Shown here in pieces: positions 19,482 through 30,472 of a stretch of 64,000 bases of DNA; position 1 is the first letter of the stretch, and every line of letters starts with the position of its first letter. The stretch covers positions 322,076,361 through 322,140,360 of the forward strand of contig JASDDO010000006.1 of the NCBI GenBank assembly GCA_030015575.1, written 5' to 3'. The notes below the pieces were generated by a model. That model saw nothing but the letters and a program-made list of their open reading frames with translations, was not told where the DNA came from and ran no database searches. Source of the stretch: Agapanthus africanus. Taxonomy: Eukaryota; Streptophyta; Magnoliopsida; Asparagales; Amaryllidaceae. Position numbers and translations under genes: made by a program.

Positions 19482-21617
19482 ATGGCTTCTACTTCCGTGA
19501 AATTCCCCAACTGCTCAGACTGCAATTGCGACCAACGCTTTGCCTCGCCAGGAGGTATAGCCTACGGACCCCAAGCTGCTTCGTTATTCACAATGCCGGT
19601 GGACCAGGTGACTCAGGCCACTACCGGATTGTTCTTCGGGACTATACTCCCACCAACAAGCTTCACGGCGCCAGTGCTGACAAAGGAAGCTCCCAAGAAG
19701 TCGGTCTTTGATCGTCTTACCCCTGCCGCGGCTCATCCCAACGGGTCGCCCAACATCAGCGCCTCGGTCTTCTCTAGATTGGGCCAGAAATCCTGTGGAC
19801 CCATCATGGGGCCTACAATCCCAGAGAAGGCTGCTTCTAAGAAAGTGACCGCTCCTGCTCCCGAAATCGCCAAGGCGGCTTCTCTGGCCAAAAAGTCGGT
19901 CTTTACAAGATTGACGGCTTCAGCTCCCGCCCGTGCTACCCAAAAGACGTCGGTCTTTGACAGGCTAACACCAACAGCGACCCCCCACCTACACAGGGGG
20001 CAAGACGAAACCATTCTTACCGCTGACCCAACGCCGTCCTCTCGACACGCTCGACGTCGCCATTGGCGCCGAGTAAGGAAGGCTGGGGGCAACTCCCCTT
20101 CCGGGTTAACTCCATCAGCCCCGATGGCAGAAGTTAATGCTGCTGTTCCAACTGGGAACAACTTCGAGATGCTAAATAAGGTGCGAAGGAATTCTCCTAC
20201 TGCGGTGCTAAAGAGGTCTCCTCCTCCACTAAGAAAGGTTGCGGAAATAAAGTCAGAACAGCCCCGATCCCCTCAACGGCTGTCTTCCAAAATCTATAAG
20301 GTTTGGCGACAGTCCCGAGACTCGATCATCGATCCAAACTTCTCCCGCCAGCACAAGAAGCTGAAAATCCAACCAGAAGCTGGTCACCAGGCTAAACCCC
20401 GAAAGGCTGTCTGGACGCCTACCTCAACGGCCCCCTCAACCTTCATGGCTCATGAAAGGAGGAAGCCAGAGAAGATCCCCTAGCCTGCAACGACAGCTAA
20501 TAGTACTAAGCCCAGACGCCCTAAGTCTGGGGGCATGATGGTCCACACCGTATACATGGCGTCAGGAAAAGAAGACAGCCGCGCGTCCACGGGTCATAGA
20601 CCGCTTACACGGTCGGTGACCAAAGCCCAGGAGCAGCAGCAAAAGCTCCAAGAAATGATGAATGCTATGTCCGCACTTACCGGGCCAAAAGAAAGCCCAG
20701 AAACGTCCTCAGACGCACGCCAGGAGGAAGAAACTGACGCTGAATTCCTTCGCCGGATACTGGAGAAAAAGGACAAAGAGGCTGCCGAACAAGCAACCAA
20801 CATACAGCGTATGGGCCTTCTCTTCCAAGATATGATAGGAATGATGATCCAGCAGGACCTACCCGCCGAGGATCCCCCAATCGTTCTTGAAGACGACCGA
20901 GGAGAAACGTCAAATCCACCGCCAGCCCCCTCAACGGCCAAGGAAGAGACGATCTCTAAAGCTGACTTGGTTGACTATATAGCCCAGCAAATCCGGGTTC
21001 ATCATGCGACTGAGGCAGCTGGTCAAGTCGTAAAGACGTGCCGGCCGTATCCAAGCTGGTACGACCAAATTAAATACCCGCCAGGCTATACGATACCAAA
21101 ATTTCACGTGTATAAGGGGACCGGCAATCCCCATCAACATGTTGCCCAGTTCCGGGCCCTCTGCGGTAACACCGGCGGTGATGATAAACTGTTGCTTCGC
21201 CAGTTCGTGGGCAGCTTATCAGAAACAGTGTTCGAATGGTATTCGGAACTCCCGAACGATTCTATCAAGACGTTCGCTGAAATGGAGTTGTTATTCACTC
21301 AGCGATTCGCAAGTGCCAGCGAACGCACTCCAATAACAGCACTGATTAACGCCAGGATAAAACCAGGCGAAACTTGGGTCCAGTATGCTATACGCTGGCG
21401 GAATTTGTGGTCGAGATGCGAACAATGCATTGAGGAGGCACCCGCAGTGGGCATGTTCGTGGGAACCCTAGACCCCCACGCAACTATCTCCCAGTTTATG
21501 ATGTTCTTTAAGCCAACCACATTCCAGGCCTTAATCGACAAGTTGGCCCAGATGGATCAGATGGGTCATAGACCACATCCCCCGAAGTCGGAACCTCGGA
21601 ATGACAAGGGTAAATGA
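19482..21617 (+). pseudogene. gag: Gag (N-terminal region and capsid) of element A, two stops
   Basis: The first ATG conserved in all three copies is 19482 (MASTSVKFPN). The N-terminal third has four or more SVF(D/S/T)RL motifs (SVFDRLTP, SVFSRLGQ, SVFTRLT, SVFDRLTP) in a basic, Pro-rich region. The capsid domain (retrotransposon gag type) is at about 21090-21560, with FHVYKGTGNPHQHVAQFRAL, FEWYSELP and LFTQRFAS. A TAG at 20481 replaces the CAG of copy B and a TGA at 21615 replaces a GGA codon. No frameshift occurs and the frame runs on into protease and pol. As it stands it cannot give a full polyprotein. Confidence 0.85.
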
Positions 21618-23879
21618 TGGGCAACCTTCGTCGCAAATGCCCAACAGCAACCTAACGCCCCGAAACCGGCAGATCAACTGGAAGAAAGACGCCGGTATTA
21701 TAATGAAAAGATGAAACGTCCTTACTCGTTCCCACGAGACAAGACGAAACGGTTATTCGAGCTGGCAATACGCAACAGACTTATAAACCTACCAAATCTA
21801 AGGCGACCGCCGCAACCCACGGAGGTGAATAACCCTAATTATTGCCCTTACCATCAAACGGTAAGTCATCCGATCGAAGATTGCTTCGTCTTCAAAGGAT
21901 GGATTGAAGATCAGTACCTCCAGGGGAAGTTTATACTGTCCGAAAAGTGGAAGGTGAACCCACCACAGCCGCATACTCCTAAGAAAGCGGATACACCGGG
22001 GGCAACCTGTTCTTTTATTGAAGAAGCTCCATGGGAGGTCGTGCTATCAACTAAAACCAAAAGAATGCTGAGAGACCTTCATGCGTGCCCTGCGATCGAA
22101 TGGAAGGACCCTCTTGAACCTCAAATTATCGAAGGAATGCTGAAGCCTCGCCTAACTACGAAGACTCGCGATAAGAGCCCAAATACTCACGCCCAACCGT
22201 CAAAATCTTCGAAGAAAAAGAAGAAGAAATCCAAGAAGTCCGTGAAGCTTGGAAACGAGCACACGAACTTGCAGAAGCAAATCGACACGCTGGAAGAATA
22301 CAACCAAAAGGCGCGAACTCCTGTCACACTGCAAGTGTTCCTCAACCACATCTTTCAAGAGGAAGATGATGGAGAGAGCTCGTCGGATGAATCCGAAAGA
22401 TATGTGGCGAGTTGTAACGTAATCTCCCACTCGTTTACCGATGATGGGAAAACTCCTGGCACTAAGAAGCTGGAGGCAGAGCCTGAACCAGAGCGTGCAT
22501 GGCCAACAGATGAAATGATCGACGCTTTTCTAGACGAGATTCGTCTAAAAAGTAAAGCGGATCAGGAGCGTGAGATGGCCGCTTCAGAAGGAGCCAAATC
22601 CAGGCGACTGAACGAAAGAGTTGAACTACCCCTGCCAGAGCGAAAGGCATCCGAAGTAGACAAGAAAATATTCAAGACGAGGAAAAGGTTTGCCAAAGCC
22701 ATGTCAATGGGAATGAAGCTACCACCCTCGGAAGGAAACACGCACGATGGGGTGGAGAGGCACCCTGATTATTGCGCATATCATCGGAAAATCTCACACC
22801 CCACGGAGGAGTGCGACGCCTTTAAGATATGGTGGCAAGGATATGTTGCTCATCGGCAACATTTTAAGCGCATGAAACGCAAGATCCGTCGGGAGCAAAG
22901 AAGTACCGTCGATGGGCACAACAGAACTACTGGCAACTGTTACATGGTTAACGCCAGGGGGTCACAAGTTCTCACCTTTGGGAGCGACTCTGATGAAGAA
23001 ATGGCTCTGGGCCATCTCTTTAAAGAATCTGTTTTAGGGAAAAAGGAGAAATCGAAGGCCTGCGAGAACATTCAGCTGCGCAATCGCACACTCCCAGAAA
23101 AGAATCTCGGGCCCGCGAGTAGGAAAGATAAGGGAAAGGAAAAGGTCACTGAAGATATCACTTTAGATGACCAAGTCATGAGAGAGCTGGCTGCCAAAGA
23201 CCCTCCTAGAAAGGGTAAAGTGGACTATAACATCCTAGCGCACCTAAAGAAGCTACCTTCTCAACTTAGCATTCTCGATGCCCTCCTATTATCAAAAGAG
23301 GCGCGAGACTCACTAATTAAGGCGTTACAAGAACCTGAGCAATTCCAAGCCTTCCTCGCCACTGAAAGGATGAAGGATGAACTAGAGGAAGTGCACACGG
23401 CCGACATCACTTTCGGTGACGAAGACCTCCTTCTCGGGACATGCGACCACAACCGTCCCCTATATGTCTCTGGATACTGCCATGATATCAAGATAGGCAA
23501 AATCCTGGTGGATAATGGATCCTCCGTCAATCTCCTCAATGTTCGGGTGTTAAAGGAAATCTGCATGAGTGTGCAACACCTCGCTCGTGACAAGATTACT
23601 ATCTCCGGTTTCGATTCACAATCGTCACGGACTCTCGGATCTGTGATACTAACATTACGCTTTGGACTTCTCGTCACAGACATCAAATTCCATGTCATTG
23701 AAGCCAAGACCTGCTACAACGCCTTGCTCGGTCGTCCTTGGCTACACGAGTACAACATCATCCCTTCTACACAACATCAGTGTATGAAGTACTTTAAGGA
23801 TGGTTTCGAGTATACTGTAACAGGTGAGTTGAAACCGTTTTCCGTCAACGAAGTCCGCAAATACGAAGATGCGAAGTAA
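21618..23879 (+). pseudogene. pro: Nucleocapsid-like repeats and protease of element A
   Basis: Continues the gag frame. First knuckle module at about 21715-21960: SFPRDKTKRLFELAIRN, then a CX2HX4HX4C motif (CPYHQTVSHPIEDC). A long Lys- and acid-rich linker includes a KKKKKKSKK run. Second CHHC motif CAYHRKISHPTEEC near 22770. Aspartic protease at about 23450-23760 with ILVDNGSSVNLL (active-site Asp followed by Asn) and ALLGRPWLHEY. The frame is closed by TAA at 23877, where copy B has TAC. CHHC knuckles of this form are usual in Tat-lineage Gag. Confidence 0.85.
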
Positions 23880-26800
23880 TTTTTGCCAGATTTCGAGGAT
23901 ACAGAAAGATGTCGCAACCCGGAAAATAAAACCGCCGCCACCATCCCTGTTTTCGGGAGCGATACCGAAGAAGAGGAAGAGATAGTTTATGCAGGGCCAT
24001 CTCAACGCAACAACCTGGGGACGCCCGCCCCCATGTTGGTCTTCGGAAGTGATTCAGAAGATGAAGTTAATGCCGTGTTCTCCAATCGGCTGTCAATACA
24101 AACACCCCCTGGCGATGACCATAGTTTGCAAATCACCATGGTACCGCGAGAACACTACAAGGATCTCGACACGCTTCAAGCTCACAATGTGCAGGACCTG
24201 CGAGCATTTTACGTCCCTCCCAGGCAAAGGGGTGAGAAGACGATCCTATTCTACCGATCCTCGGAGACGAAAGTAGAGAAAGAGATCTGGCATGGCGCGG
24301 ATGCTACACTCGACAGGCTCCAACCCATCCGTCTGCCCAGATACTATACAAATGGATTAAAGAGGCTATTGAAGCGCCAAGGAGTACCCTTAAAACAGAC
24401 TGTTCGACAAGCTGGGTTCTACAACAGGATCTGGGATGTCCCTGGGACTCAACGCAAATTGCCCAACGGGAAAATGGAAACACTTGGGCTTGGATACGCG
24501 AGAACCGGAAAACGGGGACGGGCCCACAGCATCTACGCTATATATACTTTTGATGAAGAAGAGGACGCCCTGTCAGGAGATGCCGACCCCTCATCAAAAC
24601 TAGATCCCGCGATTGAAATGCCGGGTCCGTCGTTTGAACAACGAATGGACAACCCTATCAGGAAAGTGGGTCAGAAAGCTCGGGAAGACCACAACCGCGA
24701 GACGGCCATCTACGAGAAAGCCAAGACGCGACGCCTTCTTCAACAGGCTGTAAAAGATGAAAATGCCGCTCCTTGCCAACCTGATGTAAAGAAGGCTCAA
24801 CGCAAAAGCAGAAATAAGTCGAAAGGCCAAAAAGGCGCTCAACAGCAGCAAAGCAGGGCTAAGAAGCCACGCAAACGGGAATCGAGCGTTATTGACCTAT
24901 CCCTCATAAAGAAAATGGGTCGAGCATACTCGTTTCCTCGGGAAAAGACGAAGAAGATACTCGATCTTGCCCTAAAGCACCAAATGCTTACATTGCCGGA
25001 GTCTAAACACCCCGAACAAGCAGGCGAAGCCTCACTCCCAGACTATTGCTCTTACCATCGAGTGATAGGTCATTCTCTCGAAGATTGCTTCGCCTTCAAG
25101 AATTGGGTCGAGGATCAGTATCAGCTTGGCAGATTCGCCTTATCCGACGGCTGGAGGGTAACGCCGCCACAAAAGCACGAACCCAAAGCCGCAAAAGCAA
25201 AACCAGATCCACCTCAGTCCTGGAAGCGGATTCGCACCTGTTACACGATTACGATATTAAAAGAAGAGCCCGAGAATATGGATGACCTTCCCTGGTGCTT
25301 TGAGAATAGCGATGATGAGGTGGTCTCAGAATTTCCGCCAGCTCCGAAAGAACTGGAAGATGGCATACATACTACTGCAGATAACCTCAAGAAGATTGAG
25401 TTGGGATCGGCAGATGACCCGCGACCGACATTTGTCAGCGAGCTGCTATCTGAGGAAAGGGTGGCTGCTTTAAAGAACGTGCTTCTACGACATAAAGACT
25501 GCTTCGCGTGGAACTACTCCGAGATGCCAGGACTAGATCCGAAGATTGCTGTGCATAAGTTAGCAATATCCCCGGATATCAAGCCGGTCAAGCAAGCGCC
25601 AAGAAGGATGCGACTCGAGCTTGAAATAAGCATCAACGCCGAAGTCAAGAAGCTGATCGATTCTGGGTTTATCCAAGAAGTCCAATATCCCGACTGGATC
25701 GCCAATATCGTCCCGGTAATGAAGAAAAATGGGACGGTACGCATATGCGTGGATTTCAGGGATCTCAATAAAGCTTGCCCGAAGGACGATTTCCCAGTAC
25801 CGGTAACCGAGCTAATGATAGATAACACGTCCACTCATGAGGTTTTCTCCTTTATGGACGGTTCATCAGGATACAATCAGATAAAGATGCATCCCGAAGA
25901 TCAGAAGCACACCGCTTTCCGGACCCCTTTGGGTATATTCTGCTACAGGGTTATGCCCTTTGGTCTAAAGAACGCCGGTGCTACCTATCAAAGGGCCATG
26001 ACAAAGATCTTCGACGATCTCATACATGACATCGTCGAGTGCTATATCGATGACCTTGTAGTGAAGAGCATGTCGTACGAAGAGCATTTAAAACATCTGG
26101 AGACTGTCTTTCAACGCCTTCGTCAATATAATTTGAAGATGAATCCCCTCAAATGCGCGTTTGGAGTCTCCTCGGGCAAATTCCTGGGATTCATCATTCG
26201 ACACCGAGATATTGAAATAGATCCGTCAAAGATTAAAGCGATCATGGAAATGCCTCCGCCAAGAACCCTCAAACAGTTGCGGTCTCTCCAAGGGAAACTC
26301 GCATACATCCGGCGGTTTATCGCTAATCTTTCAGGCAAATGCCGTCCCTACGGTCACCTGATGAAAAAGGGAACTCCATTCGTTTGGGATCACAAATGCC
26401 AAGGTGCACTAGACGAGATCAAGCAGTACCTGCAGAACCCTCCGGTATTGGCTGCGCCGGTCAAGGGAAAACCCCTCATTCTTTATACAACCGCCCTTGA
26501 AGGTTCCTTAGGCGCATTATGGGCACAAGAGAACGACCAAGGGAAAGAAAGAGCACTCTACTACTTAAGTCGAGTTCTGCTGGGGGCAGAAAGCAACTAC
26601 TCTCCCATTGAAAAACATTGCTTGGCGTTAATCTTCGCGATAACAAAGCTCAGGCACTATGCGTTGGCACATGAAGTCCGTCTCATCTCGAAGGTGGACC
26701 CTCTTAAATATCTGATGTCAAAGGCTATATTGACGGGTCGACTCGCTAAATGGGCTCTACTCCTGATGGAGTTCTCAATAACGTATCGACCTCTTAAGGC

Positions 26801-28727
26801 AGTGAAAGGCCAGGCCATTGCCGACTTCCTCGCTGAGCATCCAGTACCTGCTGGTTCTCCTCTGAACTGCGAGTTGCCAGACGAGCACGCATTTGATGCG
26901 ATTGGCGGCAGTAGTACCCGATGGGAACTCTATTTCGATGGAGCGTCCTCCGTAAAGAAACGGAAACAAGGTATCCCAATGATCAAATCAGGGATAGGTC
27001 TCATCTTTGTAACTCCACAGGGAGGGATAATGCGCTTCGCCTTCTCATTAACAGAACCGAGGACAAACAATGAAGCTGAATACGAAGCTCTGATAGCAGG
27101 CCTTGAGATCGCCATCGACATGGGAATTGAAGTCCTCCTTATATACGGGGATTCTCAACTGGTCGTTAGTCAAGTAAATGGTGACTACCAAATGTGCAAA
27201 CCGGAGTTGGTGAAGTACGGCGAAAAGGTGCAACAACTATTGACCCAAATTCCCTCCTATACTCTGGAGAACATACCGCGCGCGGAAAACAGCAAAGCAG
27301 ACGCGTTGGCCAAACTTGCTAAAGAACTGGCTGACGAGAACCTTGATGACGTCAGAATCGTGGTACAAAACCGTCGAGTGCTCGCCCCAGCAGAAATATC
27401 TCCGGAATTATACAAAGAAAAGGGGGTGACTGAGCAGACGACCCTACAAATAAAGGACCGTGAGAAGGCTGAGGACTGGAGGGAAGTCTTCATAGACTAC
27501 TTTAAGTCCCACCGAATGCCCGAAGAAGCATCCTCAAGGCATCAGCTCATGAAACGAGCTCTGTCTTTCGCTTTCGTCAACGACACTCTATACAAGAGAT
27601 CGTTTGATTCTCTATGGCTAAGATGTTTAGGACCGGACGAAGCAGAAAGAGTCGTTCAAGAGGTTCATGACGGAATCTGTGGTTCTGATCAAGCAGGCCC
27701 GAAGATGAAGTTAAAAATTAAACGGATGGGTTACTATTGGCCTACGATGGTCCAAGACTGCCTCGAGTATGCGAAGCAATGCCACTCGTGCCAGATTCAT
27801 GGAGACTTTATCCACCAACATCCGAATCCACTACACCCAACGGTGGCTAGCTGGCCATTCGAAATGTGGGGGACTGACATAGTCGGCCCCATCGAGCCAG
27901 CATCGTCCCGAGGACATCGTTTTATCCTGGCGACAACTGATTACTTCTCCAAATGGGCAGAAGCAGTACCGCTGAGGGAAGTGAAGATGGAGAATATCCT
28001 CCACTTCTTCAAGACGCACGTCATCTATCGGTTTGGAACTCCACGGCGGATTATCTCCGATAACGGGCCAGCCTACAGAAGCCATAAGATTAGCCGCTTC
28101 GCGCAGCAGCACAATATAGACTGGAGATATTCTTCAGTTTACAATCCGCGAGCTAATGGTCTAGCCGAGGCCTCCAAAAAGACCTTGACAAAAATCATGA
28201 AAAAGACCGTTTCCCGGAATAAGAGAGACTGGCACGAGAGGCTACAAGAAGCCCTATGGGCCTATCGAACTACGTTCAAGACGGCCACGAACACAACGCC
28301 GTACGCGTTGGTATTTGGGACGGAAGCAGTGCTCCCCCTCGAGATCGAGATACCCTCTCTACGAGTGGCAGTCCACTGCGAGCTGACAGACGAAGAAAAC
28401 GCTCACCTTCGGCTTGAGGAGCTTGATGCCCTCGATGAAACCCGGCTCATAGCGCAACAACATCTAGAAGCCTACAAAGTAAAGATGACGCGCTCGTATG
28501 AAAGATTGACCAGGCCGAGGACATTCCGCCAAGGCGAACTCGTACTAGTGGTCAAAAGACCTATGATCCCCAATCGTGCCAAGCGGGGAAAATTCGAGCC
28601 GAACTATGAAAGCCCGTACATCATAGATAAGGTCTACCAGGGTGGAGCCTATCTACTCATGGACATGCATGGTGAAAGGCCTTTCAGGCCAATAAATGGC
28701 CGCTTCCTAAAGAAATACTACGCTTAA
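23880..28727 (+). CDS. pol: Pol of element A: RT, dual RNase H, integrase (1614 codons open)
   Basis: The largest open frame in the window; it opens only because of the TAA at 23877, so it lacks its own start. In order (residues of the open stretch): acidic linker; second copy of the FPREKTKKILDLALKH plus CHHC module (about 345-420); reverse transcriptase (about 565-790) with VDFRDLNKACPKDDFP, MPFGLKNAGATYQRAM and YIDD at 721-724; Ty3-type RNase H with a degraded first catalytic block (ILYTTALEG, about 866); a second RNase H with intact Asp-Glu-Asp blocks (LYFDGASS, NNEAEYEAL, YGDSQLV; about 1014-1150); integrase with a damaged HHCC finger (HDGICGSDQ lacks the second His) and core WGTDIVGP, SDNGPAYRS and GLAEA (D, D, E). 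The dual RNase H marks the Tat lineage. Frame intact to the TAA at 28725. Confidence 0.9.
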   Translation, partial: FLPDFEDTERCRNPENKTAATIPVFGSDTEEEEEIVYAGPSQRNNLGTPAPMLVFGSDSEDEVNAVFSNRLSIQTPPGDDHSLQITMVPREHYKDLDTLQAHNVQDLRAFYVPPRQRGEKTILFYRSSETKVEKEIWHGADATLDRLQPIRLPRYYTNGLKRLLKRQGVPLKQTVRQAGFYNRIWDVPGTQRKLPNGKMETLGLGYARTGKRGRAHSIYAIYTFDEEEDALSGDADPSSKLDPAIEMPGPSFEQRMDNPIRKVGQKAREDHNRETAIYEKAKTRRLLQQAVKDENAAPCQPDVKKAQRKSRNKSKGQKGAQQQQSRAKKPRKRESSVIDLSLIKKMGRAYSFPREKTKKILDLALKHQMLTLPESKHPEQAGEASLPDYCSYHRVIGHSLEDCFAFKNWVEDQYQLGRFALSDGWRVTPPQKHEPKAAKAKPDPPQSWKRIRTCYTITILKEEPENMDDLPWCFENSDDEVVSEFPPAPKELEDGIHTTADNLKKIELGSADDPRPTFVSELLSEERVAALKNVLLRHKDCFAWNYSEMPGLDPKIAVHKLAISPDIKPVKQAPRRMRLELEISINAEVKKLIDSGFIQEVQYPDWIANIVPVMKKNGTVRICVDFRDLNKACPKDDFPVPVTELMIDNTSTHEVFSFMDGSSGYNQIKMHPEDQKHTAFRTPLGIFCYRVMPFGLKNAGATYQRAMTKIFDDLIHDIVECYIDDLVVKSMSYEEHLKHLETVFQRLRQYNLKMNPLKCAFGVSSGKFLGFIIRHRDIEIDPSKIKAIMEMPPPRTLKQLRSLQGKLAYIRRFIANLSGKCRPYGHLMKKGTPFVWDHKCQGALDEIKQYLQNPPVLAAPVKGKPLILYTTALEGSLGALWAQENDQGKERALYYLSRVLLGAESNYSPIEKHCLALIFAITKLRHYALAHEVRLISKVDPLKYLMSKAILTGRLAKWALLLMEFSITYRPLKAVKGQAIADFLAEHPVPAGSPLNCELPDEHAFDAIGGSSTRWELYFDGASSVKKRKQGIPMIKSGIGLIFVTPQGGIMRFAFSLTEPRTNNEAEYEALIAGLEIAIDMGIEVLLIYGDSQLVVSQVNGDYQMCKPELVKYGEKVQQLLTQIPSYTLENIPRAENSKADALAKLAKELADENLDDVRIVVQNRRVLAPAEISPELYKEKGVTEQTTLQIKDREKAEDWREVFIDYFKSHRMPEEASSRHQLMKRALSFAFVNDTLYKRSFDSLWLRCLGPDEAERVVQEVHDGICGSDQAGPKMKLKIKRMGYYWPTMVQDCLEYAKQCHSCQIHGDFIHQHPNPLHPTVASWPFEMWGTDIVGPIEPASSRGHRFILATTDYFSKWAEAVPLREVKMENILHFFKTHVIYRFGTPRRIISDNGPAYRSHKISRFAQQHNIDWRYSSVYNPRANGLAEASKKTLTKIMKKTVSRNKRDWHERLQEALWAYRTTFKTATNTTPYALVFGTEAVLPLEIEIPSLRVAVHCELTDEENAHLRLEELDALDETRLIAQQHLEAYKVKMTRSYERLTRPRTFRQGELVLVVKRPMIPNRAKRGKFEPNYESPYIIDKVYQGGAYLLMDMHGERPFRPINGRFLKKYYA

Positions 28728-29250
28728 TGAGCCACAGCCTAGGTCAATGATAGATGACGACGACTATGTCCGCTCGCTATCTTCCTAAAGCTCAAAGAGT
28801 AGTAGCTGGCCCTCTTTTCGAACGGACCGAAACGTCTTTAAACTAACGACGGACCGAAACGTCTTTAAACTAACGACGGACCGAAACGTCCCTAAACTAT
28901 TACCGCAGCATCCTTAGGCTGACGAGATGGATAAAAAAAAGAAGATAAAAAAATGATAAAAAAAAACGGTATGTCCATAAGCAAAATGGGCACGGATGAA
29001 AACCCGAAAGGGCTCCGTGAGTAAAAACAGCAGGGCTGCCGGCAAGTGTTCGTGAAAACCCGAAAGGGTGCGACCTTGTTAAAAAAAAAAAGAAAAAGAA
29101 ATAAAAAAGAGAAAAAGAATAAAAAAAAAACGGTATGTCCATAAGCAAGAGGGGCACGGATTAAAACCCGAAAGGGCTCCGTGAGTAAAAACAGCAGGAC
29201 TACCGGCGAGTGTTTGTGAAAACCTGAAAGGGCGCAATCTCGTTAAAGGA
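28728..29250 (+). repeat. 3' region of A: GGACCGAAACGTC monomers and about 160-bp duplicated block
   Basis: Three monomers of GGACCGAAACGTCTTTAAAC (28828-28900) echo the LTR 24-bp repeat. Two tandem copies (about 28967-29090 and 29129-29245) contain AAACCCGAAAGGGCTCCGTG, each with a CACGGA/TCCGTG stem, separated by A-rich runs. No ORF. Confidence 0.7.
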
Positions 29251-29428
29251 CACTTACAGAGTCCTCTCGACCTTGTAAGGAGAAACCACCCGCGTGAGAT
29301 CCTTACGACTCACAAAGGAGCAACACACTTAGGAATCCTCACGATTCCTAAGGAGAAAATACACTTGCGAGATCCTCACGACTCGTAAGGAGAATTCTCT
29401 TATGGGACCCTCACGGCTCGTAAGATTT
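29251..29428 (+). repeat. Hairpin array 1 of A, constant loop, varied arms
   Basis: Five units at 30-40 bp spacing, each arm + TCCT(C/T)(A/T)CGA-type loop + complementary arm: CTTAGGAATCCTCACGATTC, TGCGAGATCCTCACGACTCG and others. Arms change from unit to unit and remain paired. Confidence 0.7.
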
Positions 29429-29603
29429 GAAAGTCTTAAGTTACAGAAACCTAAACCTGTTCTTAAGCAAATCCTCCACAACCTTCGATATTGCCCTACA
29501 AGCAGCTCAATACTGACCCTTGTATACAATCCACGGGCGCGAAAAAACATTTCCCCAGCAAAGTCGCACCCGTGACTAGGGATATGTCCATATGATGAGC
29601 AAC

Positions 29604-29776
29604 TCTTGTAGGTCCTCTTGACCTATAAGGAGAAAACCCTCTTTTAAGATCCTTACGACTTGCAGAGGAACATACACTTAGGAATCCTCACGATCCCTAA
29701 GGATAAAATACACCTGCAAGATCCTCACGACTTGTAGGGAGAAATACCTTTGTGAGACCCTTACGGCTCATGAAGT
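29604..29776 (+). repeat. Hairpin array 2 of A
   Basis: Five more units of the same design, for example TTGTAGGTCCTCTTGACCTA and TGTGAGACCCTTACGGCTCA, between short unique spacers. Confidence 0.7.
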
Positions 29777-30472
29777 CAAAAGCCTTGGTCGACAGGACCC
29801 TTAACCCTGTTTACTAAGCCACCTTTGTTCAATATCGACAGAGGCAAATGATGATTCGCTCCTGGCAACATCCCAGTTGCAGCGGTGCTGATGCCGAAAT
29901 CGGTGTCTAAAATCCAAGCTCGCGGCGAAAAAGCTAGCAAGCCACACATGCCTACGAAATAGCCGAAATGATGGGGCAACTTGCAATAAAAAGCAACAAG
30001 TAAAAATGTATGCATGAAAAATAGCCGAAACGATGGGGCAACTCGCAATAAAAAGCAGCGAGTAGAAATAAATAAATAGCCGAAATGATTGGGCACCGCG
30101 AAAAATAGCCGAAATGATGGGGCAATCGCGACCTTCGCGATATAAAAGCTGAAACGATAGAGCATCGCGGAAAAAGAAATAAAATAAAAATAAAATGTAT
30201 GCCTTACAGGTGATGTTCCATCACACCCTGTATACAATCCAATGGCATAAACAAAAAGGGAACATACCTCCCTCCCCCAGGTTTCACCAAAGAAAGAAGC
30301 TAAATCTCGACAGGCCACAAGCGACCTAGAGATCATCCCAATACTCGTCTCGTAACAACGGACACAACTTCAAGCTAAGCGGAACAGCGGCAACTCCCAG
30401 TTCCATGGCTCGGTGGTATACATATCGCCAACAGTCAAACCTCCATCCCGTGAAATGCGGATACAATCAGCA
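29777..30472 (+). repeat. ATAGCCGAAATGATGGGGCA repeats and unique spacer of A
   Basis: Four or five copies of a 30-50 bp unit (about 29951-30165), several with a small stem such as CTCGC...GCGAG or TCGCGA...TCGCGA. The remainder (30170-30470) shows no gene; minus-strand ORFs crossing it are repeat-driven. Confidence 0.6.

Noticed and set aside
23261..23707. 148-aa minus-strand ORF opposite the protease (also 42885-43331)
   Set aside because: Shadow of the conserved protease frame; conserved only because the sense strand is.
28900..29157. Phe-rich minus-strand ORF after the pol of A
   Set aside because: Arises from A-rich runs read on the opposite strand; length differs in B through indels in the runs.
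29251..29776. CRISPR-like periodic repeats
   Set aside because: The units are self-complementary hairpins with variable arms and constant loops in a plant retroelement; there are no spacers between identical repeats and no cas genes.
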